Below, one piece after another: positions 33,848-41,783 of a DNA stretch of 64,000 bases. This DNA is from Pseudomonadota bacterium (GTDB taxonomy: Bacteria; Pseudomonadota; Alphaproteobacteria; Sphingomonadales; Sphingomonadaceae), in contig JAJZTH010000001.1 of the NCBI GenBank assembly GCA_021849075.1, positions 310,001 through 374,000 on the forward strand. Reading direction: 5' to 3'. How positions within the stretch are numbered: position 1 is the stretch's first letter; each line of letters begins with the position of its first letter. Both the position numbers and the translations under genes were made by a program. The notes under the pieces are model-generated. The model was given only the letters and a program-made list of their open reading frames with translations. It searched no databases and was not told the origin of the DNA.

Positions 33848-34019
33848 GGATGATGCCCTTTACACTCATTTGTTTTGCTCGGGCAGCATGACGCCGCCCC
33901 CCTTGAGCTATGAACGCGAGACTATCGCCTAATCCGCCACGCGCAAGTATGTTGCGTTCACGCGACATTCCTGTGCACTAGCCGGGCTGACTGACACGGG
34001 ACTGACAGGAGCCTTGCCG

Positions 34020-34784
34020 ATGATCGAATTGCTGCGCGCCAGAGGGCTGGAACGGGTGCCCCATGGCTTTGCCGGGCGGCGCGGCGGGGTGTCAACCGGC
34101 ATCCATGCCGGGCTGAATGTCGGGTTGGGATCCACCGACGAACGCGATGCGGTGCTGCGCAATCGCGATCTGGCGCGCGACGCCTTGCTACCCGGTGCGG
34201 CGCTGGTGACGGTGCATCAGGTCCATTCGCCCGATGTGGTGACGGTGACGGTCCCCATAGCCGAAACCGAACGCCCGGCCGCCGACGCCATGGTGACGAA
34301 TCAGCCGGGGCTGGTGCTGGGCATATTGACCGCCGATTGCGTGCCGGTGCTGTTCGCCGATAGCCAAGCGGGCGTCGTCGGCGCGGCCCATGCGGGCTGG
34401 AAGGGCGCGATCGGCGGCGTCACCGACCGGACGATCGATGCGATGGTGGCTCTGGGAGCCGATCCGGCGCGCATCGCCTGCGCCATCGGGCCGTGCATCG
34501 GCCGCGCATCCTATGAAGTGGGCGACGATTTCGCGCTGCGCTTCGAACAGGAGGATGCGGACAATGTCCGATTCTTCTCGGCCGGACGGCCGGGCCATTG
34601 CCAGTTCGACATCGCCGCCTATGTCGCGACGCGACTGGCCAATGCGGGCATCGGGCAGATCGCGCTGCTGGACGAGGATACCTATAGCCAGCCCGATCGC
34701 TTCTACAGCTATCGCCGGTCCTGCCACGCGCAGGAAAGCGATTATGGCCGGCAGATTTCGATGATCGCCCTGCCCGAGGCGTAA
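34020..34784 (+). CDS. pgeF: Peptidoglycan editing factor PgeF
   Basis: 254-aa PgeF/YfiH (formerly laccase-like) protein, a cytoplasmic amidase that removes wrongly placed L-Ser from peptidoglycan precursors. The zinc/active-site residues are in TVHQVHSPDVV (His), LTADCVPVLF (Cys), AAHAGWKGAIGG (His) and IGPCIGRASYEV (Cys). FYSYRRSCHAQESDYGRQ is the usual C-terminus. AGGAG lies eight bases before ATG 34020. It is separated from nikR by 74 bases on the same strand, and may share its message. Confidence 0.94.
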   Translation: MIELLRARGLERVPHGFAGRRGGVSTGIHAGLNVGLGSTDERDAVLRNRDLARDALLPGAALVTVHQVHSPDVVTVTVPIAETERPAADAMVTNQPGLVLGILTADCVPVLFADSQAGVVGAAHAGWKGAIGGVTDRTIDAMVALGADPARIACAIGPCIGRASYEVGDDFALRFEQEDADNVRFFSAGRPGHCQFDIAAYVATRLANAGIGQIALLDEDTYSQPDRFYSYRRSCHAQESDYGRQISMIALPEA

Positions 34785-34858
34785 CGCCCCGGCCGCCATT
34801 TGACGGGGAGATGCGGGCGCGGCACAGATGAGCCGCCTTCCCTCTGTCCGGATTTACC

Positions 34859-35338
34859 ATGCAGCGCATCACCATTTCGATCGACGACCCGCTGGCCGAA
34901 ATGCTGGACCAGATGGTCGCCGATCGCGGCTATCACAGCCGGTCGGAAGCGATGCGCGACATGGCCCGCGATGCGATCGAGCGATGGCGGCAGGACAATA
35001 GTCTGAGCGACCATTGCGTCGCCAATCTCTCTTATGTGGTCGACCGGCGGGTGCGATCGCTGCCGCAGCGTCTGGCCGATCTGCAACATGCGCATCATGA
35101 TCTGGTGGCGGCGAGCATGCTGGTGCGGCTGGACCATGACCATAGTCTGGAAAGCGTGATGCTGAAGGGGCCGACCGCGCAGGTGCGCGCCTTTGCCGAT
35201 CAGGTCCGGGCCGAACGCGGCGTGCGGTTCGGCACGGTCAACCTGCTGGATGTGGAGCCGGGCGACAGCCATGCACAGGCACAGGCGCACGCGCATGACC
35301 ATCATGGCCATGCGCATCTGTCACCGCGCAGCCGCTGA
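34859..35338 (+). CDS. nikR: NikR-like nickel-responsive regulator with altered metal site and His-rich tail
   Basis: 159 aa. Residues 1-45 form a ribbon-helix-helix DNA-binding domain (MQRITISIDDPLAEMLDQMV) that keeps the R3/T5 reading residues of E. coli NikR, recalled from memory, with S7 for T7. The C-terminal ACT-like domain is clear (HHDLVAASMLVRLDHDHSLE). At the high-affinity nickel site, E. coli H87, H89 and C95 correspond here to L88, R90 and S96; only the H76 equivalent (H79/H80) remains. A His-rich tail (residues 138-153) follows. It probably represses the neighbouring NiCoT/TonB-receptor operon; the metal it senses may not be nickel. Its end overlaps that operon by 18 bases tail to tail. 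Confidence 0.9.
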   Translation: MQRITISIDDPLAEMLDQMVADRGYHSRSEAMRDMARDAIERWRQDNSLSDHCVANLSYVVDRRVRSLPQRLADLQHAHHDLVAASMLVRLDHDHSLESVMLKGPTAQVRAFADQVRAERGVRFGTVNLLDVEPGDSHAQAQAHAHDHHGHAHLSPRSR

Positions 35339-36151
35339 TCCGATCCTGCGACGCGCCCGCACCGCCTGCGCCAGCGACAGGCCGGCAAAGGCGGTCAGGA
35401 ACGACAGGATGATGACGGCGCTGGTGATGCCGCCATGGGCTTCGCGCCATTGATCGATCCGGGGCAAGAGCAGAGCCGCCAGGGCCATGACGCCCAGCGC
35501 CAGATTGATCAGCCCGATGATCAGCGTCATGATACGAGCGGCCATCGCCGCGCCGTCCCCGGCCGTGCGGAGCAGCTGGACCGTCAGCGCGCCATTGGCG
35601 AAGCCCACCAGCATCATGCCGCCGCCAAAGGCCGCGCAGGCGATCAGCGCCGGATGCCAGCCGCCCAGATATTGGCCGGCAAGGCCCAACCCCAATGCGA
35701 TGGCGATGGTGTCGAACGAAATGGCGAACAGCGCGCCAGTCAGCAGGATCAGCCAATGGCGATCGGCAGGGCGCACCCAGCGGCTGCGCCATCCCTGCAC
35801 CACGCCTGCCGCCGACCGGCCCGGGCGCGAGGCCGCGCGCAAATTGACGATGCCCAGCAGGATCAGCGTGGTCGCCGATATGCCCACGCCCGTCGCCGCC
35901 AGCCAGTCCGGCGGCGCATCGTCCCGATCGAGATGCAGGCAGGCGAGCATCGCGACCAGCGTGACGACAAGGATATGACCCAGCGCAAAGGATGCGCCGG
36001 CCCACCGCGCCGACCATGGCCGCACCAGCGCATCGCGCCGCGCAATCGCGTCCACCACCGACAGATGATCGGCATCCACGCCATGCCGCGCCCCCAGCGC
36101 AAAGGCGGTGGCGATCAGGACCGGCAGGCTGAGCGCGGCGAGATCGATCAT
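35321..36151 (-). CDS. NiCoT-family nickel/cobalt permease
   Basis: 276-aa inner-membrane transporter with about eight segments. The family signature RHGVDADHLSVVD (HX4DH) in helix 2 binds the metal; GHILVVTLVAML and LFAISFDTIAIALGLG correspond to the second and third signatures. It imports Ni2+ or Co2+ at high affinity; selectivity cannot be read from sequence. Its start overlaps the TonB-receptor stop (ATGA), so outer- and inner-membrane steps are cotranscribed from the NikR-type operator upstream of the receptor. Confidence 0.92.
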   Translation of the reverse strand: MIDLAALSLPVLIATAFALGARHGVDADHLSVVDAIARRDALVRPWSARWAGASFALGHILVVTLVAMLACLHLDRDDAPPDWLAATGVGISATTLILLGIVNLRAASRPGRSAAGVVQGWRSRWVRPADRHWLILLTGALFAISFDTIAIALGLGLAGQYLGGWHPALIACAAFGGGMMLVGFANGALTVQLLRTAGDGAAMAARIMTLIIGLINLALGVMALAALLLPRIDQWREAHGGITSAVIILSFLTAFAGLSLAQAVRARRRIGSAAAR

Positions 36152-38196
36152 AGCTGATACCGCAGCGATACGCGGAACTGGCGCGGCTCGACAGGATGAA
36201 TGTGGCGATCCTCCACCCCCTCGGCCGGTTCGCCGGGCAGGCGGGAGGCGTAATAATAGCTGATGTCGGCATCGCGGGCGTTGAACAGGTTCAGAATGTC
36301 GAGGCCGACCTTCATCCGCTTCAGGCTGTAATAGGCGCCCATGTTGACCAGCGTGGTGGGACGCGACCGGACGCTGTCATCTTCGATCAGCGGGGCCGAT
36401 CCGAAATGGCGCAGGCGCAACGATCCGCTGATTCCCCGCCCCAGATCCAGCATCGCGCCGGCCGAGACCACTTCGCTGACGGCATTGGGGATATGATCCT
36501 GTCCCGGATCGACATCATGGAAACGGGTATGGGTCAGCGCCCCGGCCGCGTCGAGGGCCAGCCATCGGACCGGCTGCCAGAAGATGGTCGCCTCCACGCC
36601 ATAGCGGCGGGTCGCATCATTGGGTTCGGTCGATCCGCCATCGCCCACGAACACCAGTTCGGAACCCAGGCTGAGATGAAAGGCGTTGATCGAGGCGGTG
36701 AAATTCGGTCGCTCGATGCGCGCGCCGATCTCCTGCCCGCGCGCCTTGACCAGCACCGGCACGCGATCGACCGCCTCCCCCGTCACCGGATCGATCTGGA
36801 TCGCCGCGCCGCGCACATCGTTGGAATGGAAGCTTTCGCCATAATTGGCGTAAAATTCCAGACTGTCGGTCGCGCGCCAGGCCAGCGCCGCCTTGGGGCT
36901 GAGCATCGCGTCGCTGCCCTTGCCGGAATTGACCGGCAGGCTGCGCGCCGCGACATCATAGCCATAGACGTCGCCGCGCAGGCCCAGCGACAGGCGCAGC
37001 CGGTCGGTCAACGCCGCCGTCGCATCGACAAAGGCCGCGCCGCTATATTCGTCCACCTTGTCCTCGCGCACCGTCGCCCGCGTCACGCCCGCGACGGAGG
37101 AATAGAGGCCGACCTTGCCGATATGGTCCCATCGCCCCTCCGCGCCCAGCGTAACGGCAATGGGCATGGCGCCCAGATGCGCGTCCAGCCCATGGCGCAC
37201 CGATCCGCCGAAAACACCGCGGCGGTCGCGCTGCTGAAATTCGTCACCATGGACGGGATCGTTGAGGAAATAGGTGAAGTTGGAAGTCAGCAGAAAATCA
37301 TAATAGGTGGCGTAGGCGGATATTTTCGTCGCGCCCAGCACGGCGTTGCCGGTCAGGCCAAGGCGCGTCGTGCGCCCGCCCAGCGCCGGATCGATGATCC
37401 CCCAGCGGGAAATCAGCCCGTCGCTTATCGCCCGTTCGGGCACCTGATCGGTCGCATTCCAGGTCGCATGATAGCCGGTGAAGCCGATATTCCAGCCCTG
37501 ATCGGCGGCGCCCCGGCTATATTTGAGGAGGCCGTTCACCTTCTTCAAATCTTCATTCAGATCCCAGGGACCATTGGAGCGCGTGCCATCGATCGCAAGC
37601 AGCAGATCGCCGCCCCCCACCTCGCTGCTGCCGGCGGCGAGCGCGCGATAATAGCCATAACTGCCCGCCGTCACCTCCACCAGCGGCCGGGCGAGCCGGT
37701 CGAGCGTTTTGAACTGCACCGTGCCGGCGGCGGAAAAATCGCCGACATCGGCGAAATAGGGGCCTTTGCGATAATCGATCCGCTCGACCAGTTCGGGGAT
37801 CAGGAAATTGAGGTCGAGATAGCCCCGTCCATGGCCATGGGTGCGCATGTTGACCGGCGCGCCATCGACGAAGCCGGCGAAATCACTGCCATGGTCCAGA
37901 TTGAAACCGCGCAGGAAATATTGATTGGCCTTGCCGGTGCCCGAATGCTGGGTGGCGATGACGCCGGGAACATTTTCCACCATCTCGCCTACGCGGGCAA
38001 GCGGGCGATCTTCAAAGTCACGATAGCCCACCACCCCCTGCGAGGCGGACAGCGCCGTGCCAATCTGTGGCAGGTTGCGGCCATAGACGATGATGTCGGC
38101 ATCACCGTCCGCATCCTCCTGCGTCTGGGCGAGCGCGCCCGTCGGGCAGAGCGCCGCCAGCACCATCCAGGATGCAATATGCCCGATCCGTCGCAT
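36148..38196 (-). CDS. TonB-dependent outer-membrane receptor, probably for nickel/cobalt complexes
   Basis: 682 aa. A signal peptide (SWMVLAALCPTGALA) precedes a TonB-box-like DIIVYGR, the plug domain (GEMVENVPGVIATQHSGTGKANQYFLRGFNLDHG) and a 22-strand barrel ending in an aromatic-rich strand (FRVSLRYQL). The plug contains NMRTHGHGRG, a His-rich loop. The next gene is a NiCoT permease and a perfect NikR-type operator lies 12 bases upstream of the ATG, which makes nickel or cobalt chelates the likely cargo. AAAGGG serves as ribosome site between operator and start. Confidence 0.92.
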   Translation of the reverse strand: MRRIGHIASWMVLAALCPTGALAQTQEDADGDADIIVYGRNLPQIGTALSASQGVVGYRDFEDRPLARVGEMVENVPGVIATQHSGTGKANQYFLRGFNLDHGSDFAGFVDGAPVNMRTHGHGRGYLDLNFLIPELVERIDYRKGPYFADVGDFSAAGTVQFKTLDRLARPLVEVTAGSYGYYRALAAGSSEVGGGDLLLAIDGTRSNGPWDLNEDLKKVNGLLKYSRGAADQGWNIGFTGYHATWNATDQVPERAISDGLISRWGIIDPALGGRTTRLGLTGNAVLGATKISAYATYYDFLLTSNFTYFLNDPVHGDEFQQRDRRGVFGGSVRHGLDAHLGAMPIAVTLGAEGRWDHIGKVGLYSSVAGVTRATVREDKVDEYSGAAFVDATAALTDRLRLSLGLRGDVYGYDVAARSLPVNSGKGSDAMLSPKAALAWRATDSLEFYANYGESFHSNDVRGAAIQIDPVTGEAVDRVPVLVKARGQEIGARIERPNFTASINAFHLSLGSELVFVGDGGSTEPNDATRRYGVEATIFWQPVRWLALDAAGALTHTRFHDVDPGQDHIPNAVSEVVSAGAMLDLGRGISGSLRLRHFGSAPLIEDDSVRSRPTTLVNMGAYYSLKRMKVGLDILNLFNARDADISYYYASRLPGEPAEGVEDRHIHPVEPRQFRVSLRYQL

Positions 38197-38207
38197 CTGC
38201 GCCCTTT

Positions 38208-38235
38208 GTATGAACTCTTGATAAAAAGATCATAC
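38208..38235 (-). promoter_or_regulatory. NikR-type operator GTATGA-N16-TCATAC
   Basis: GTATGA at 38208-38213 and TCATAC at 38230-38235 are separated by exactly 16 bases, identical to the E. coli nik operator consensus. It lies 12 bases upstream of the TonB-receptor ATG, and on the minus strand its outer half contains TATGAT, a good -10 box, so binding would block polymerase. Twelve fixed positions at the right place make chance unlikely. Confidence 0.92.
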
Positions 38236-38279
38236 GCAGCACCCCGTCCGGGCGGCATGGGGCAGATGACGTAGGCGGC

Positions 38280-39032
38280 TTACGCCCGGGTGAAGCGCCA
38301 GCGATCCGCGTCGCTTTCGGCCGCATCGAAACGATAGCCGTCCGTGTCGAAACCGCGCATCGCATCGATATCCGTCACATGATGCTCACACAGCCAGCGC
38401 GCCATCATGCCGCGCGCGCGCTTGGCGTTGAAGCTGATGAAACGCGGGCCGTTGGGACCGGGTTCGCGAAAATCGACGTCGATCACGCGGATGCCGGGCA
38501 GCCGTCCTTCGACTGCGGCGAAATATTCCTGGCTCGCCAGATTGAGGATGACGCTCGATCCTTCCTCTTCCACCTGCGCGCGCAGCAGCGTGGCGATGCG
38601 GTCGCCCCACCAGTCGGTCAGCTTCTTGTGCCGGGGCGCCCAGCGCGTGCCCATTTCCAGCCGATAGGGGCGGATCGCATCAAGCGGGCGCAGCAGGCCA
38701 TAGAGGCCGGAGAGCATGCGGACATGATCCTGCGCGAAGGCGACCCCGGGTTCCTCCAGCGTATCCACATCGAAGCCGGTATAGACGTCGCCGGCAAAGG
38801 CGTAGAGCGCGGGCCGTTCGGGCAGATCGGCAAAGTCGCGAAAGCGATCGGCGTTGAGCTTGGCCAGGCGCGGCGAGATATGCATGAGTTCGGCCAGTCG
38901 CTTCTGCGTCAGGTTGGCGGCCGAACGCGCCAGATCGCGCGCCTCATCGGCGAAATGTGGGGCGGAGGGCGACAGCGGCGGCAATGCGCGATCGAAATCG
39001 AGCGTCTTGGCGGGGGAAAGCAGGGCGATCAT
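38280..39032 (-). CDS. yaaA: YaaA/DUF328 peroxide stress protein
   Basis: 250 aa, beginning MIALLSPAKTLDFDRALPPL, the typical YaaA start; SGLYGLLRPLDAIRPYRLEMGTRW, FVNLASQEY-like LNLASQEYFAAV and FISFNAKRARGMMARW are conserved. In E. coli YaaA limits free iron and DNA damage during hydrogen peroxide stress and binds DNA through its cavity. I used ATG 39032; an upstream in-frame extension to 39140 reads through the 39073 repeat and is unlikely. Alone on its strand next to the regulator gene. Confidence 0.93.
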   Translation of the reverse strand: MIALLSPAKTLDFDRALPPLSPSAPHFADEARDLARSAANLTQKRLAELMHISPRLAKLNADRFRDFADLPERPALYAFAGDVYTGFDVDTLEEPGVAFAQDHVRMLSGLYGLLRPLDAIRPYRLEMGTRWAPRHKKLTDWWGDRIATLLRAQVEEEGSSVILNLASQEYFAAVEGRLPGIRVIDVDFREPGPNGPRFISFNAKRARGMMARWLCEHHVTDIDAMRGFDTDGYRFDAAESDADRWRFTRA

Positions 39033-39072
39033 GGCGCGGTCGGTAACGGCTGCGGCCCTGCGCGTCAAAAGA

Positions 39073-39108
39073 TCAGAGCCTGTTGGGAAATGCGCCTCTG
39101 GCGCATCT
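39073..39108 (+). repeat. 36-bp hairpin repeat, copy at 39 kb
   Basis: TCAGAGCCTGT, GGAAATGCGCC, a 3-base loop and GGCGCATC; it matches 32 of 36 positions of the copy at 45116-45151. The ATGCGCC/GGCGCAT arms form a hairpin directly after the GntR-family gene and may end its message. Confidence 0.8.
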
Positions 39109-39109
39109 C

Positions 39110-39787
39110 TCACGGCATCAGCCGCCGCCGCCCCTCCCACAAATGCCAGCGCATGGCGAGCGCCGCGCCTTCGGGGTCCTGGGCGCGGATGGCGGCGACG
39201 ATCTGTTCATGTTCGCGCAGCATGGTCGCGATCACTTCGGGCGGGCGGGACCGGCTGATGTCGACGCCGGCCTGCATGATCTTGTCAACGTCGCCATGCA
39301 GCGCGTCGAAGGCGATCAGGAAGGCCGGATTGCCGGTCGCCTGCGCAATGCGGCGGTGCAGGTCCATATCCTCGACATGGGCGGGTTCGCTCGACAGGAG
39401 CGCCTCGCGCAGCCGCTCCATGCCTTCTTCCACATACGCCATTTCCTGCGCGGTGCGGCGCGTGGCGGCCAGGCGCGCGGCCTCCGCCTCCAGCACGAAG
39501 CGAACTTCATAGCTTCCCAAAGTCGCGGGCAGTTCGGTCGCGGGCATGAAGGCGGCGAGACGCTGGGACGGGCGGCTTTTTACGAAAGAGCCGGCGCCCC
39601 GGCGCGCCTCGGTAATGCCGTCCGACGCGAGCCGCACCAGCGCTTCGCGCACGATGGCGCGGGACACGCCGAACCGTTCGGCCAGCGCGGCTTCCGACGG
39701 CAGGCGCGCGCCAACCTCCAGATCCTGCGCATTGATGATCTCGACAATGCCGGCATAGGCATGGTCGGACAGCCGGGCCTGGTTCAT
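39110..39787 (-). CDS. FadR/GntR-family transcriptional regulator (FCD domain)
   Basis: 225 aa. N-terminal winged helix-turn-helix (RLPSEAALAERFGVSRAIVREALVRLASDG, residues ~28-58), then a six-helix FCD domain with metal/ligand residues in MDLHRRIAQATGNP and LREHEQIVAAI. FCD regulators respond to organic acids such as gluconate, lactate or galactonate. It is followed on the same strand, 43 bases away, by being downstream of the GntP permease gene, so it probably controls gluconate uptake; the permease promoter region has two GTNNNAC-type sites (41300 and 41375). Confidence 0.9.
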   Translation of the reverse strand: MNQARLSDHAYAGIVEIINAQDLEVGARLPSEAALAERFGVSRAIVREALVRLASDGITEARRGAGSFVKSRPSQRLAAFMPATELPATLGSYEVRFVLEAEAARLAATRRTAQEMAYVEEGMERLREALLSSEPAHVEDMDLHRRIAQATGNPAFLIAFDALHGDVDKIMQAGVDISRSRPPEVIATMLREHEQIVAAIRAQDPEGAALAMRWHLWEGRRRLMP

Positions 39788-39830
39788 CGGCGCACCTGTG
39801 GATTGCTGTCACCCATGGCCGCTTCCTTTG

Positions 39831-41177
39831 TTAGAAGATGCTGCTCGCGACAAGCACCAATAGCAAGCCGACCACCGCGACCACCGTCTCCATGATGGAC
39901 CAGGTTTTGAACGTGCCAGGCATGTCGGTGCCAAGGTAGGATTTGACCAGCCAGAAGCCGGGATCATTGACGTGCGAGAAGAAGAGCGACCCCGCGCCGA
40001 TCGCCAGCACCATCCATTCCGGCTCCACGCCCGATGCGGCGACCAGCCCCTGCATCACGCCGGCGGTGGTGATGGTCGCGACCGTGGCGGAACCGGTGGC
40101 GAGGCGAATGCAGACCGACACGCCCCAGGCGAGCAGGATCGGCGAGATCGCGCCGCCGGCGGCAAAGCGGACCAGCAGGTCGGACAGGCCCGCCGTCACC
40201 AGCACCTGTTTGAGCGCGCCGCCCGCGCCGATCGCCAATATGATGCCGCCCGCCGGCACCATCGCTTCGGTCCAGATGGCGCTCTGAATCTTTGCATCGC
40301 TGATGCGGCGGCCGAACAGCAAAGGCAGGGCGACCAGCACCGCAATCAGCAGCGCGACGACCGGATCGCTGACCCAGCCGAGCCAGTGGAAATGCGGTGC
40401 GACGGACGCTGGCAACAGCGCCACCGCCTGCCCCGCCGCAATCAGCACCACCGGCAACAGCACGGCGGCCAGCGCCCGGCCGACCGACGGCGTAGCGACA
40501 TCGACCTTCACCGGATCGAGCAGAGGCGGGTTGAGTTTGACGCCGGGCGCGGTGAAGCGGGCGAGCACGGGACCTGCGATGATCGCGGTCGGGATGCCGA
40601 CGATCAGGCCATAGACGAGGGTAAGGCCCAGATTGGCGCCCAGCGCATTGACGGCCAGCAAGGGACCGGGATGCGGCGGCACCAGCGCATGGACGACCGA
40701 CAGGCCCGACAGAGCGGGCAGCATCAGACGGAGCTTGGCGGTGTCGCCATTCTGCCCCGCGGGGAGCGCGGCGGCGGCGGATGCGACGATCGGCAGCAGC
40801 AGGACGAGGCCGGTTTCAAAGAAGAGCGGCAGGCCGATGACGATGGCGGTGAACAGACTGGCCCAGGGCGCGCCCTTCACGCCGGAGAGGCGCAATGCGG
40901 CGCGGGCAAGGCCGCCCGCCCCGTCCGACAATTGCAGCATCGCGCCAAGGCCAAGGCCAAGCGCCACGACCAGGCCGGTGCCGCCCAATATGGCGCCCGC
41001 CCCCTTTTCCACCGCCTTGGCCGTATCCTCCATCGGCAGGCCGGCGATCAGGCCGACGGTGAAGGCCCCGCACAACAGCCCGACAAAGGGATGCAGCCGG
41101 CCCCGGATGATGAGCGCGATGGACAGGGCAATGCCGATGACGGCTGCGATCAGCAGGCGATAGTCGGCGGGGGTCAT
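39831..41177 (-). CDS. GntP-family gluconate:H+ symporter
   Basis: 448 aa, 12-14 membrane segments. GTGLVVALGLGLGAMLQLSDGAGGLA, GLPLFFETGLVLLLPIV, HALVPPHPGPLLAV and FSHVNDPGFWLVKSYLG are GntP signatures. It brings gluconate from periplasm to cytoplasm, where the gluconokinase at 883-1413 could use it. I chose ATG 41177 (MTPADYRLLI) with GGAGA nine bases upstream; the longer frame to 41351 contains no hydrophobic or conserved sequence. It heads a two-gene unit with the FCD regulator. Confidence 0.92.
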   Translation of the reverse strand: MTPADYRLLIAAVIGIALSIALIIRGRLHPFVGLLCGAFTVGLIAGLPMEDTAKAVEKGAGAILGGTGLVVALGLGLGAMLQLSDGAGGLARAALRLSGVKGAPWASLFTAIVIGLPLFFETGLVLLLPIVASAAAALPAGQNGDTAKLRLMLPALSGLSVVHALVPPHPGPLLAVNALGANLGLTLVYGLIVGIPTAIIAGPVLARFTAPGVKLNPPLLDPVKVDVATPSVGRALAAVLLPVVLIAAGQAVALLPASVAPHFHWLGWVSDPVVALLIAVLVALPLLFGRRISDAKIQSAIWTEAMVPAGGIILAIGAGGALKQVLVTAGLSDLLVRFAAGGAISPILLAWGVSVCIRLATGSATVATITTAGVMQGLVAASGVEPEWMVLAIGAGSLFFSHVNDPGFWLVKSYLGTDMPGTFKTWSIMETVVAVVGLLLVLVASSIF

Positions 41178-41299
41178 CGGCCCGTTCTCCGATGGCCGAA
41201 AATCCGTCCGCATGATGCCGATCGACGAAATGGTAACGCCATTCCCACCCTCTCCCTGTTCCGCTTGTCCGGCGGCCAGATCGACCGAATCCCGCAAAG

Positions 41300-41384
41300 C
41301 TGTTAGACAGGTTATAGCTGCATTTTCGCCACAAACTAGGCTATTTGCCAAATTATCCGATTTTTCTCTTGAACCTGTCTGACC
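41300..41384. promoter_or_regulatory. Pair of candidate GntR/FCD operators
   Basis: CTGTTAGACAG at 41300-41310 and CTGTCTGACC at 41375-41384 each contain GT-N3-AC, the core of FadR/FCD-subfamily operators. As longer units, TAACCTGTCTAACAG (minus strand) and GAACCTGTCTGACC are inverted copies 74 bases apart. They sit upstream of gntP, whose operon encodes an FCD regulator. Confidence 0.5.
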
Positions 41385-41394
41385 GATTCCATTA

Positions 41395-41410
41395 TCGTTA
41401 GCGCTAACGA
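41395..41410. promoter_or_regulatory. LacI-family-type operator palindrome
   Basis: TCGTTAGCGCTAACGA is a perfect 16-base palindrome with the central CG typical of LacI/GalR-family operators (TGTTAGCGCTAACA kind). It lies between divergent gntP and the LuxR-type gene that starts the glucose-oxidising set. No LacI-family regulator is encoded in this window, so the cognate repressor would be elsewhere. Confidence 0.6.
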
Positions 41411-41473
41411 ATCTCAGGACCGCCTGGCCAATATGGGGCTGTCCACCGACGGATCGAAACAGGGAGAGGCAAG

Positions 41474-41755
41474 ATGCATATCGCGACGGATTTGCACCAT
41501 TTACCCGATCGTCATGATCGCTACGCCCCGGAACCCCCGCACCTTACGCCGACCCAGATCAAGGTCATGCGCTGCGTTCATTCGGGCCTGCTGAACAAGC
41601 AGATCGCCTATGAGCTGGGCATGGCGGAAGCGACGGTGAAGGTCCACATGACTGCGCTAATGCGCAAACTCAACGTCCGCAACCGCACGCAGGTCGCCAT
41701 TGCCGCCGGCCATTTCGGCTGGATGCGCACCACGCTGGGCCGCGCCGCCGACTGA
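41474..41755 (+). CDS. Stand-alone LuxR-type helix-turn-helix protein
   Basis: 93 aa, consisting of a short N-terminus and a GerE/LuxR DNA-binding domain: LTPTQIKVMRCVHSGLLNKQIAYELGMAEATVKVHMTALMRKLNV, with the recognition helix ATVKVHMTALMRK. There is no receiver or ligand domain, so activity may depend on expression or partners. GGGAGAGG precedes the ATG. It lies 28 bases before the oxidoreductase gene and probably shares its transcript and the upstream operators. Confidence 0.88.
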   Translation: MHIATDLHHLPDRHDRYAPEPPHLTPTQIKVMRCVHSGLLNKQIAYELGMAEATVKVHMTALMRKLNVRNRTQVAIAAGHFGWMRTTLGRAAD

Positions 41756-41783
41756 CGTTTCTTTCATCGCTGGAGAAGGTCCC

